The notes beneath the pieces are model-generated. The model saw only the letters and a list, made by a program, of their open reading frames with translations, ran no database searches and was not told the origin of the DNA. From assembly GCA_019916065.1 (NCBI GenBank), contig CM034237.1, positions 44,847,084-44,911,083 of the forward strand: a stretch of 64,000 nucleotides of DNA, in the 5' to 3' direction. The position numbers were made by a program, and so were the translations under genes. Every line of letters begins with the position of its first letter. Position 1 is the first letter of the stretch. This DNA comes from Vitellaria paradoxa. Its lineage: Eukaryota; Streptophyta; Magnoliopsida; Ericales; Sapotaceae. Of this stretch, positions 1-10,989 are shown piece by piece.

Positions 1-126
1 GGCCATGTTAGAAGGCGTCCAGCGGAGGTACCTGTTAGAAGGTGTGAAATTATGGAGATTGCCAGTAGTAGGAAGGTAGAGGAAGACTCAAGAAAAGTTA
101 GAAAGAAACTATTAAATATAACTTAA
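1..126 (+). pseudogene. C-terminal tail of a non-LTR (RTE-like LINE) reverse transcriptase, partial and decayed
   Basis: Frame 1 reads from the window edge to a TAA at 124-126 and begins GHVRRRPAEVPVRR, followed by a basic stretch. Plant RTE-type LINE polyproteins end with a segment of the form (W)FGHVxRRPxxAPVRR followed by a RGRGRPKKTW-like basic tail. Here the second part is changed (SSRKVEEDSRK replaces the RGRGRPKK motif), so the copy looks decayed. The body of the element lies outside the window to the left. The assignment rests on motif recall only. Confidence 0.6.
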
Positions 127-1776
127 CCTGCTTAGATCTATCGGAGGATATAGTCTTAAACAGATTTAATTTGCGTCGATAAATCTATATAATCGACCCC
201 ACTTAATGAAAAAAAATTTGATTTGATTTGATTTGATTTGATTTGTTTTTTAGTAAGAAACTGGATAAAAGAATAAACAATTGCTAAACAATAAAAGCAA
301 ACCCTTTTCAGCATGATCCGTGAGGTGCCTGCCAAATCATAATTGCTTTTGTCTGGAGGGTGACATACTACCATTGTACCATTGAGGCATTAAGTGCAAT
401 TCTAACGTTATTTGCCCGTGTCTCCATCTTGCTATGTGTTTTATATAGGTACCGTTTGGTATCGACAAATAATTAAAAAAAAATTTAAAAATTTAAAAAA
501 TTTTTTATTATATCAATTTTTTTATTTCACTGCATAGATTACGAACTCATAATTTTTTTCACTTTATCTCTTTTTTTTTTACTTTTTATCACTCCAAACA
601 CACCCTATAGTAGTGTTTGTTTTATCAAATTTTACTAAAAATTATAAAAAAATTTATTTAAAATTACTAATTTTCTTCAATAAAATTTTATTATATATCA
701 TTTTTACATCAAATTTATCAATCTTTTTTGCCATTCAAGGACCCCATGTACTGGTGTCACGAACCAAGTAATTAATCACTCACCCTGTGTTTGAATAAAT
801 TAAGGAAAAGATTAAAGAAAATAAAATATTATGTACATAATTTTTGCAATTAATCAAATAAAAAATCAAAATTTTAACAAATATGTGTTCACCTTCTTGT
901 CTTTTTTTCCTAATCCAACTAAAAAATAAAATAAAATAGAACCAATATATATCATTTGATTTAACTTTTTTCATTTGATTTTTTAGTTTTTAATTTTCCT
1001 CAGCGAATAATTCAAACACACTTTTATATTATGGTTGACTCAAGGATTTATTAAAAAAAAAGATATAAAACTTAAAATTTCTTTTTATGTTTGGTTTGTA
1101 ATAAAAAATGAAGGGGAAAAAAACATTAGATTTAAGAAATTAATAATAATTAAATTAGAAAACTAACTTATTGATGAATACGTTTTGTTTTATTATATTT
1201 TATTAGTCCATTTAAACTAAGGATAATTATTTGAAATTTAATATTTTTCATCTTTTCTATTTATTTCTTTTCATTTGTTCTTTTAATTTTTTTCTACCAA
1301 ATTTTTACTCAAGCACACCCTTGGAATTTTTATATTTGACTTTATCATTTAAATTTGTCTAAGTGGAAATGAAGTGCACTTTTTCCAATCGTGAACTTAA
1401 TAAAAATAGAACCCCTCATAGTAAATGAGAATTAGCCAGTTCAAATTAGTTTAACAAAAAAAATCTTCATTGCCGTGATTTTGAGCTTGAATATATCTCC
1501 AAGTGTATATATATAGCCTCTTTCATACGAAGCACGAGCATTCATGTTTCATGCATGTTGATAGCTAGCTAGCTTTTCTCTAGGTCGTGGGAATGAAATT
1601 GTTTCATTACAAACAATATTCGTAAATTAAATGAAGTACTCATGAATCCCTATAATTACCAAACAGAAATGGATGAATCGAAAAACAATTAATTTGGTAG
1701 TTGGACTTGAAAATTAACACATTTTCAAATTTCTAAAGCATTAACATTTAACTGTACAGGAATGAATAAAAGTTTA
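127..1776. other. AT-rich intergenic DNA with MITE-like pieces, no gene
   Basis: No coding region is supported. A direct run of GATTT pentamers on the minus reading lies near 217-245. About 480-612 is a reverse-orientation copy of a roughly 150-bp MITE-like family (end CACTCCAAACACACCC) that recurs at 23.4, 24.5, 27.0, 33.7 and 61.3 kb. About 1085-1325 resembles a second family (TTTGGTTTGTAAT... to ...AAGCACACCC) that recurs at 22.7, 47.5, 47.9 and 51.5 kb. Confidence 0.5.
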
Positions 1777-2180
1777 GGGCCCGTTTGGAGACTCAAAAAT
1801 TAGCAAAAAAGTACTAAAATTTGATGCGTTTGGTAGAACTACAAATTTTTTCATTTTTTTGATTTGTTATTTTGTAACTTTTGGTGTGTTTGATAGAACT
1901 ATAAATTTTTTCATTTTTTTGATTTGCTACAGTAAAAAATAAAACAAAAAGTTACCACTTTTTTTATTTGCTACAGTAAAAAATTATACCAAACACACAA
2001 AAAAGTTACCACTTTTTTTATTTGTTACAATAAAAAGTTTATCAAACACATAAAAATTACAAAAAATTGTTAAGAAATACACTTTGTTCCACCAAATATA
2101 CAAAAATATAACTAAAAAAACACAAAAAAACTACCAAAAGTTTCATTTTTTTTCTTGTTTTTGAACCTCCAAACAGCCTC
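1777..2180. mobile_element. TTA-flanked MITE (PIF/Harbinger-like) with internal direct repeats
   Basis: The left end reads GGGCCCGTTTGGAGACTC. The reverse complement of the right end reads GAGGCTGTTTGGAGGTTC, giving an imperfect terminal inverted repeat of about 24 bp. TTA flanks it on both sides (1774-1776 and 2181-2183), the target duplication expected for PIF/Harbinger elements. Inside, a roughly 60-bp stretch containing GGTAGAACTACAAATTTTTT is repeated in diverged form at about 1831 and 1890. There is no coding capacity, so it is non-autonomous. Confidence 0.7.
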
Positions 2181-2183
2181 TTA

Positions 2184-3440
2184 TAAATTATGCTTTTCTG
2201 TCTCACGATTTTAAAAATTTACTAAATTTTGTTTAATTTTAATTAAAAAAAATTATACATAAGAGGTTGCTCTCTCCTCTCTGAAGTGTAGGCCCCTACA
2301 CAAATTTATCCCCCTCATCTAAGATTCTTGGGTAGCAAAATAGGTTTTATGTAGATTTTTTATTAATTAAAAAATATAGAATGTGGTTTTAATTTTTTTT
2401 TTCTTATCAAAATTAATGAGCTGCAAATCAGACAATTAATTTTTCCGTTAATTGTACAAGCAACTAGATAATAAGCATTGTAATTAGAGTGCACCCCAAA
2501 AACACTTCAACTTTCTCATTTTTTCCAACATTTTTTCCCAACTATCTTCAATTTTTTTCAATTTTTACAAGTTTCTACCGAAAACCTAATTTGTTCTACA
2601 AGTGATATGTGGTAATATCAAAATAAAGGTTATAATTTTTTTTTAGCACTCCAAATGCATTCTTAATCAATTAAGTTTTTGTATTATTTCAAGCAATCGA
2701 TTGAGGGTACGTATGTAATGTTGGGTCCAACCAAGGGCGGAGCCAAGTAGAGATAAGAAGGGCAAGTGACCTTTTTGATTTGAAATGGCTAAAATACCTC
2801 TAATATTTTAGTTTTATTAAAAAAATTAAATTAATTTAAAATTAAGGTATTTTGACCTTATTAAGAAATTTAAATTTTTTAATATAAAAAAAGTTTATAA
2901 GAATCAAATCCAAGTTTTTTTTGTAAAACAAAATCCATTCTTAACTATAGTATTAAAACTTTTAAACATAATATCAGTAAATATAATATATAATACAATA
3001 AATTTTATAAACAATAAAACTTAATAATAATTATATTTTTTTAATAAAAGGGACTTCTCTTGTACTGTTAAAATGATCAGTTGAACTATTAAAATATGAA
3101 AAATATATTTATTAATTTAATATTCAAGAATAATTTTCTATTTCCGTAAAAATAACATCGCTTCTCTCTTATTTTTAACCTCCATGCAATTTGTTATCCC
3201 ATTTTTGAGTGTTTGGTCCTCTGTTAATAAAAATTCTTGATCCGTCCTGGGTCCAACAGTAAAATTAATATTTTTACATCTTGTAGAATTATATATGTAC
3301 ATTACTTTTCTACACTGAACTGCTATTATTCCCTGAATCACTTGCCACTGGCTTAATTGCTTGCTACTTAATCAATTCTAATTATATTGACAAGCTTTCC
3401 ATACATCTTTCTCTTTTGTCTTCTGCATCTGCTTTTGCTT
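2184..3440. other. Gene-free AT-rich intergenic DNA
   Basis: I see no supported gene or recognisable element. The sequence is AT-rich, with short homopolymer runs and one patch (about 2725-2775, GGGCGGAGCCAAG and similar) of the kind often found at the edges of old plant repeats. Confidence 0.4.
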
Positions 3441-3477
3441 TTTCTTTTTCCTTCTTTCCTTTTCTGTTTCAGAGAGA

Positions 3478-3657
3478 ATGTTGATCGAAGAATTGAACGA
3501 AGTTCCTTTTGTTAGACCTAACCACACTGGAAGAAGTGGACGTGGGTCCTATGGCTCTGGAAGTCGGAGTGGCCAATCTGAGTCTCTTGACTACCAAATT
3601 GGTTCTCTTTCTTTCAAGTGCCCAATGGAACGGAGAATAAGGCTTTACATACGATAG
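3478..3657 (+). CDS. Possible orphan exon: 59-codon ORF behind a splice-acceptor-like tract (hypothetical)
   Basis: A long pyrimidine tract ending TTTTCTGTTTCAG (to 3472) precedes an ATG at 3478 and an open frame of 59 codons with a Gly/Ser/Arg-rich middle (GRSGRGSYGSGSRSG). The acceptor-like tract and the composition, less AT-rich than its surroundings, suggest an exon or exon relic. I do not recognise the protein, and no partner exon is visible nearby. It may equally be chance or a captured gene fragment in a transposon. Confidence 0.2.
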   Translation: MLIEELNEVPFVRPNHTGRSGRGSYGSGSRSGQSESLDYQIGSLSFKCPMERRIRLYIR

Positions 3658-3669
3658 GACACCAAAAAT

Positions 3670-4866
3670 AAAACAAATAGATATAAAGAGAGAGATGCTA
3701 CTTCTAATTGATCTTACCTTAATGGGAGTTTCATATAGCCCCCACATAAATTAACAGACTAGATGATCAATTCTCTTTAACGAAAATATAGCTTCTATCT
3801 CCATGGGAGTACCCTGCCAAAGGGAATATTTAATTCTTCCTCCAACCATTTCACAAAAATTCGTAAAGCAATTTGCTTAACTTTACACTTGTTCCAAAAA
3901 ATGTTTAATACAAATATGTGGAACAGACTTGCATGCATTGAGAACACTATATATAAAAATATTATAAATTTTTATGGAATATTGATCATTTAAACTAGGA
4001 TGAAATACAAAAAAATTAATGCTTTAGACATTTGAACTCAGACAAATTATTCATCGACTAATCACCAAATTAACATATTTTAGGTTTCCGGAGACATTAA
4101 TAACAAGTTACCTAATCAAGAGAATTACTTAGTTTTAGATGACAAAAATAAAAGAAGAGTTTTTTTTTTTTTTTTTCCCTTTTTAATCCTCCATTAGACA
4201 ATCTATAGACTCGCTATTTTAAGGACTAGTTACATAACTCTCTCGTAAATAAGGAAGCACTGTAATCATTCTCTAATTTTTTTTTTTTTTAATGCCAAAT
4301 ATAACTTATCTTTCTTCCTTAATTTATTAATTAAACATTTCTCATACTGTTTCTTTTTTCTTACTTTATAATTAAAAATAAATGAGAATGAATAGTTAAA
4401 TGAAGCTGCCATAAGGTTTAATTGAACGACAAGTAAGAAATTAGTAATTTTTAAAATGTTGTTGAATTTACTGATCAAACTTAAATGTTTTGATTGGCTT
4501 TGAAAGTAATTATAAACCTCGCATAGTCAGCTTAGTATTTGGTTTTGACTTTGATCAGCTATCTATAAACATTAATTAATACATTAGACTTCACATATTA
4601 GATTGAGATGTCTATATATATATATATATATATATGGGAACATATGTATTAGCATGCACATATAGGATATTATGGCAATGCAAGCTTATTCCTTTTAAGC
4701 AGCAGTCATCAAACCATGGTCACTAAGGACCTTTATGAAAAACTTAATTTCATCCTCAAGCCCTTCAAGCAGTAAATCAAATGGATTTGACTTGGGTTTG
4801 AATTGGTGGCTCGGTTCTACAGTCCACCCGGTTCGAACTCAGTTCACATAATGGCTCTCAAAAGGG
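3670..4866. other. Intergenic; 3' flank of the BURP gene
   Basis: No gene is supported. The stretch holds homopolymer runs (T at about 4159-4176, T at 4278-4290) and an AT dinucleotide run at about 4613-4636. The last ~200 bases before 4867 probably include the 3'UTR of the minus-strand BURP gene. Confidence 0.4.
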
Positions 4867-6943
4867 TCAATCAGCAGTAGTCCAAGTCATGTCATTCTCA
4901 AAAATCCAGTGGCAAACTTCAATTTTCCCAGGACTCGAACCCAAAGCCACGAAAGCTCCGTGACCCGAACTCCATGCGGATGTGTCTATGTGACAAATGG
5001 CAACTCCGTGGTTGATCTTGGCCTTAGTTTTCGGATCCAGGAGATCCGCTTCGTAGACCCGAACCTTAGGAACCGAGTGACAGTAATAGAGTAGGTAAGG
5101 GAACAAGCTCTGGTGACAAGAGACGGATTTGGTGACATTACCGCCGTTGATTCCTTTGACCGATCCGATCATGATGTCATGGTTTGACCCATCTGTGCTT
5201 TGGGTGGTCCGCACCACCACATTGCGACCCAAGACCGAGACGGCGAAGTCGATCAAGTCTTCGGCCGAGCCCACGCACCGCTTAGTCTCGCCTTGGCTTG
5301 GTGCCCTCTCGCATTCGCTCAGCGCCTCTGTCAGTATGGTCTCCATGCTCGAGTTCTCACTTGCATGGAAGATTCGCTTTAGCTCAGAGAGCTTCGAGGT
5401 TGAAAACGGTAATTTGGACGAGATCGCCCGGGGCAAAAACGACCTTTGAGGCATTTTATCTCGAATGTCAGGCATTGGCATCACCGTCCCGGCCTTCAGC
5501 ATCTTTTCCCTGAAAAACTTACCCGGCTCTACCCATCTATTCACGGTTTTGGCACTGTCCGCCATTGAAGTCAATTTAGCAGAGCTCTGGTTAGTGTATT
5601 GGCTGAAGGTGACTCCCTTTTTGGCGTAGTCTTTGAAGGTGTTGTTAACTCCGTAGGTTTTGAACCCAACGGCGTGATTCGACGACCCTTTGCCATATCC
5701 AGTGAACTTGTCCGTACCTTCATTTAAGGACTTCCCATAGTTCGAGAATTTCACCTCCGCTGCGTTGGAATTCTTCGCGTACGATTTGAACGAATCGCCG
5801 CCGACATTGGATTGATCTCTGTAATTTTCGAATGAATCAACAGCACCGTTACCGCCGTCACCGTAATTCTGGAAATCATTCTCAGGGACATTGCCGTTTG
5901 TCCCGTAAGAAGCGAACTTATCGTTCGCGCCATTCGCCGTCTCGCCATAGCCGTTGAAGGTCGATCCAATGACATTCGAGTCGTTGCCGTAGCTCTTGAA
6001 GTCATTAGCGGCGGCATTGCCGTTTTCCCCGTAGCTGGTGAACGATTCGTCCCCTGAATTGGTCTGGTCGGTGTATGTAGAGAACGATTGTGTCCGTCCG
6101 TTTCCCTCCGCGGAATAGGAGGTGAAGCGGAGGTTCGGGACGTTCACGAAGTGGTTGTAGTTCTTAAACGCGCCGGCTCCGCCGGTTGCGGAGGTTCCGT
6201 AGGTATTGAACTTCTGATCGACGACGTTGGCATTGGGGGCGTAATTGGAAAATTTATCATCGTGACCGACCGAGTCACGGCTGTACCTCCGGAACGAATC
6301 CACCGGGAGGTTCACGTCGCCGGAGTAGTTCTGGAACGAGTCGACTCCGCCGGGCCGATTCGTGCCGTAATTGGTAAAGTTCCTGTTCTCGTACGTGGCA
6401 AAGCGGACGTTGTGGTCATTCTTTTCTAGACTCGGCGATAAATCGGGAAAGCAGAGTAATTTGGCAGAGGAACAGAAGGATGGGAGGTGGGTGGAGAGCC
6501 CGTTCTGATCGGCGAGTTTGGTAAAGGCCGCGGTTTCCACGGCGTTCAAAGGGGAGGCCTTGTTGAGAAGGAACCACGGTTTGGGCAAGTCGTTGGAGAT
6601 GTGTTTCTTCCAGTAACGAATCAGATACGCCTTTGGCGTGAATGGATTTTCTTCCGACGACCCGCCGCCGGCCCCGGCGACACAAACCTACAATATTAGC
6701 AGAACAAAATACATCAGCCATATCGCTTATATATATACAGACATTACGCGCACAGAGGTATTTATACATCTACACCACCCACATGAATATGAGAAACAAA
6801 AGTTGAAATTATTATTAGTGTAATCAGAATGAAGAAGAGAATTGAAGAGAGACAGAGATGAAATTTCAAGTAAGGATGAATCTCACATTGAAAGAAGAGA
6901 GGAGCAAGCAGAAGAAGAAGTAGCAGAGGAACAGAGGACTCAT
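4867..6943 (-). CDS. PG1beta-like BURP-domain cell-wall protein (polygalacturonase non-catalytic subunit beta type)
   Basis: Two exons: 6943-6887 (19 codons) and 6687-4867. The intron 6886-6688 has GT...TAG borders and phase 0, giving 625 aa, the usual family length. Exon 1 encodes a signal peptide (MSPLFLCYFFFCLLLSS). Exon 2 opens with the conserved ENPFTPKAYLIRYW and LPKPWFLLNKASPL segments. Residues about 114-395 carry some 21 FxxY repeats (FTNYG, FQNYS, FKSYG and so on), many preceded by Asn/Gly-rich linkers. The BURP domain runs from about residue 408 to the end with the signature CH-x10-CH-x27-CH-x25-CH intact. Family members are secreted to the cell wall; in tomato fruit PG1beta binds the polygalacturonase isoenzyme and restrains pectin solubilisation, while Arabidopsis relatives affect cell size and wall mechanics. 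The exact tissue role here is unknown. It stands alone, with no neighbour closer than 20 kb on the right. Confidence 0.95.
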
Positions 6944-7048
6944 GTTCTTGAGTTTGTGCATTAATTATTTTTCTAGTGATGGTTGGGCGGGGAGGAGAGT
7001 GTGTTTTGGTTTGGTGGGTTGGTTTGGGTGGAGGCTTACTCGGCACAA

Positions 7049-7055
7049 ATTTATA
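7049..7055 (-). promoter_or_regulatory. Candidate TATA box of the BURP gene
   Basis: TATAAAT on the minus strand, about 106 bp upstream of the ATG at 6943, in a GT/AG-rich proximal region. Spacing suits a 5'UTR of roughly 70-80 nt. Inferred from motif and position only. Confidence 0.5.
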
Positions 7056-7059
7056 CTAA

Positions 7060-10000
7060 TTACTTAAGGCTACTTTTTGGATTTGTGGGGATTTGTGAAT
7101 AATAATAATAATGGGAATTTTTTTATTTTTTTTAATTTTAAGGATCTTTTATGTATTTTTCCGAAAATGAATAACATGTTCAAAATATATTAAAAATAAA
7201 AAATTTAAATTTAAATGAAAAATTATATAAAATAAAAATAAAAAGACCTAACAATAATGTTGGCTTCTTGTCACTAAATAAAGCCGGTTTCTTGTTATAA
7301 ATTTAACTTCAGATTATAGACGTAATAAATCATCGAGAGTGATATTAAAAAGAAAGATGTGCCATATTGTCATCTAATCAATTTGAAATAGAAAAACACT
7401 AACAAACACTTTACACTAACAAACACTTTAATTAAAAAAAAAAAAAGAAACATAATGAGAATGATACTGTAGCATGTTATAATTAATTAGTATTTTTGTT
7501 CTTTCTTTGTTTTGAAAAAAAAAAATGATATATGTGTTTTATAAGAGTATTGCGATTATTACATCATTTTAATTATTTTATTTATAAACACTTTTAATAA
7601 ATAACATTTTTATTAAAATATTATTTTTATATTCTTTGTAATATTGTAAAAATTACGGACATTCTCTTACTTTTAAAAACTTATATTTATATCGTTGAAC
7701 TCTTAAATTTTAAAAAGTAAAATAAAATAAAATAAAATAAAATAAAATCCTACAAAACTCTACAAACATGAATTACGAGATAATAAAATTTAAATTCTTC
7801 ACTCACTACACGAATTACGAGATATTTTCTTTTACAATTTTATTTTATTTTATACACTTTTATATAACTCCAAACACACCCATTACCAAGTGAAAAATAG
7901 GGACAGGACTAGCATTTTCATTTACTAGGAATGAAAATTATATATTACCTTAAAATAAAGTGGTAATATTTTTATAATAAAATTATTAAAAATAATTATG
8001 GTGATAAAACTTATAAAAATAATTTTAACAAATTAAAATTATAATTGATAATTTTATCAAAAATTGGCCTTACACATACGTGAAATGCCAAAAAATGACA
8101 AATACAGGTGAATAACGGGGATAGACTAACAAAATTATGTAGAGGCAGATTAACAAGATTATATGAGATAGTACAAAAATAATTATATAAAATAAATAGA
8201 AAAAATTTTAACACCAATTGTGGGTCCAAAAATACCCACTTAAAATTAAATCATGTAAAAGTAAGCATATGAAATTTGAAGGACGTGGACAGAAATAATA
8301 GTCTCTTTAAGTTATTAAGAGTGAAATCCTTTTTTTTTTTTTTGGTAATTTTAAGAAATATTTTTAATTATTGGCAATAAAGTTCATTTTTTAATTTTAA
8401 TAGTTCTTTAATTTAGTTTTATCTTATAAATTAATAATTACATAGTAGATATAATGAAGTAGGACAAAGATCGTGTGAGTAAAAGGAGAAAAAATTATTA
8501 TATAAATAAAAACATTGTCGCATGGTGCAATATGCTAATCTCTTATTTAAGTCAAGTGAGTTTATAATAATTTTTATTATATATAAAAATTGGTATATTA
8601 CACATGGCATGCAATAATTCAACAAGAAGAGGGGAATGGAGGAAAAATTATAAATTTATTAATATTAATTCAATATATTAATATAAAATTGATAAAAATA
8701 TCAATATTTTAATATGAATATATTAATAATATATTTTAAATTAATAATATTTGATAAATTATAATATAAATTTTACTTTTTGATTTTAACCAAAATTTCA
8801 ACAAAGAAATTGAACAGAACTAAAAATAATAATAATAAATTCTTAAAAAAAAAAAAATTGAACCAAACTAATCAAACTTAATTATTCTGTCATTTTGGTC
8901 TGGATTTGATTTTGCTCATGACTTTTTATAACATGGTATGACTGTTTTTATAATTTTTAAAATTGAGATAAGTATGATAGTATAAATATCCATAACTGTC
9001 TTTATAATTTTTAAAATTAAAATAAGTATAACATTATTAATTGAATATTTTAATCATAATAAAAGCCATTAATTTAATTGGCTTGATGTAGTTAGGGAGA
9101 TGAAGTTAATGAATATGCATGGGTTTGTGAAGGAAGAGGATCAAGAGTGTAATGCTCAATTTCAAATCTCAAATTTTCTTAAAAAAATAAAAAGTTATCA
9201 AATTTTAAATTATCACACGTTTGATGTGTTTTTTGAAAAATAAAAATATTAAAAAAAATTGGTAAAGTTAAAAAATTAGAGAAAATAAAAATTAGAAAAA
9301 ATTTAATAAAAATCAGAGAAAATTAATAAGAATTAAAAAAATAATAATTAAAAATTTTTAATATTGAAAAAGTTACAAAAATTTAAAAAAATTAAAAATT
9401 TAACACTCAACCACAACCTAACTTTTAATTTTTTTCGTTTCCATTATAATAATTGAGTGACTGGACAACCATGAGAATCCGTGTAAAGTACACGTGGAGA
9501 CTTCTAATAGTTTCACTGAATCCTTTAATTGGTTTAGGACGCGTTTGGACTTGGTTTTATCAATATTTGCCGAGTTTTCTTAATACTTTCCATGAGCCCC
9601 TACCAGGCTACCACCCAACGTTTGCACTATTCGGATGACATGGCGCGATATCAATGCAAGTTACAAAGCCCGTAAATGGCGATAGCATCGCTTGTAATTG
9701 ATTGGAGGGATTGGGGTTATTATGGAATAATAATATCCGCCTATTCTTTTAAGCGGCGTTCAGAATGCTAAAAAGTTAATAAAAATTATAGTCTCGAAAT
9801 TTCTATAATAAAATAAAAAATAAATAATTTTTAAAAATTTTTATATTTTTTAATAAAATTTTAAATTTCAAATGAAACCCAATTTTTTTTTGGCATGGAT
9901 GCATGCACTCTTCTGTTTTTTTTTTTTCTTATTTTTTTTCTTGTTATATCTAGCGGCGTACAAATGAATTGGCAAAATCAAATTAAATCGCTTTCTTTAG

Positions 10001-10660
10001 TTCGATTTAGTATAATTATGATTTAAAGAATTAAGAAAATAAGTGATTTAGTTTGAAGCTATTTAAATAATCAATAAGATAAATTAATTCGATAATATTA
10101 AATAAAATATATATTACTTAATAATTTAAATATATATAAGTTATATTAAAAAAAAAAAAAAGTAAAAACTAACTTCATCATGCACTCATCTATTTAAAAA
10201 TATAAAAACTAACTTCATCATGCGCTCATCCTTTTAAACTAGATCGTGGAGATTGTTGTAGTGTCATTCATGGAAACCTATGCTTTTCATTTTGTTGCAT
10301 GTATGAAATTAATAATAAAACAATTTTAGTTTGGCCTCTTATTACAATTTGCTACCATACATGATTATATAGTATTAAAAAATTATTTTGAGCGACTATT
10401 TAGACCCTGTTTGGAATTTTATAACGTCTTAAAATCTTTTTTTAATTTTTAATATTCTTCAATTAAATTTCATCATGTGTCACTTTATAACAACTTTTAT
10501 TTTTATTTTTTTAATTTTTCTGGAACTTCAAATCCTATAAAAAATAGTGATTTAATTTGTCTGTATGGAGAGTTTTCAAGTTTATAATCCTTAACTTGAG
10601 TATTATGTGTGATAATCATTAGTTTGAAAAGATCCTTCGTCTATGGTTTCATTTTTTGGA
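7060..10660. other. Gene-free AT-rich intergenic DNA
   Basis: No gene is supported. About 7720-7885 includes a degraded member of the small MITE family (CACGAATTACGAGATA, ending CTCCAAACACACCC). 7707-7747 is an AAAAT-type repeat. About 9440-9770 is a less AT-rich, apparently unique stretch that includes a 61-codon open frame without recognisable motifs. 9960-10110 and 8800-8935 look like old Ty3- or hAT-type repeat debris. A short imperfect direct repeat (AACTAACTTCATCATGC) occurs at about 10169 and 10209. Confidence 0.4.
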
Positions 10661-10663
10661 TCT

Positions 10664-10985
10664 TTTGAGGCCCATCTGGTTTGTTTTTTTATTTTTTGTT
10701 TTTGGTTTTTATTTTTAATTTTCTGTTTTAAGCGCATTTATCATTTTTTTCTTTTGAAAACAAGAAAAATAGGTACAACGTATTTGATCACTTATATTTT
10801 TAAATTTTATTTTAAAAAATAGAAAATAAGTTTATACACAAAACGAAAAATAACTAAAAAGTCATTTTGAGCGTTTTCAACTTAAAACAAAGGAAATTTC
10901 AAAATAAAAAAAATAAAATATTTTTTATTTTCTTGTTTTTAGCATAAAATAAAAAATAGAAAATTAAATCCAATACCACATTATA
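10664..10985. mobile_element. MITE, 'GGCATTTGGTTT' family, copy 1 (diverged)
   Basis: About 320 bp. The left end reads GAGGCCCATCTGGTTTG, and the right end (CCAATACCACAT) is its diverged inverse. The internal order matches copies near 17.58, 19.41 and 35.01 kb: a T-rich arm, 'TTGAAAACAAG', 'GAAAATAAGTTTATACAC', 'TTTTGAGCGTTTTCAACTT', then an A-rich arm. There is no coding capacity. Boundaries are approximate. Confidence 0.55.
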
Positions 10986-10989
10986 TAAC

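Noticed and set aside
5751..6429. Open frames on both strands inside the BURP gene (88, 113 and 106 codons)
   Set aside because: They are shadows of the GC-richer repetitive FxxY coding exon in other frames.
9453..9638. 61-codon ORF as a gene
   Set aside because: No start context, domain or splice partner; the island is only moderately different in composition.
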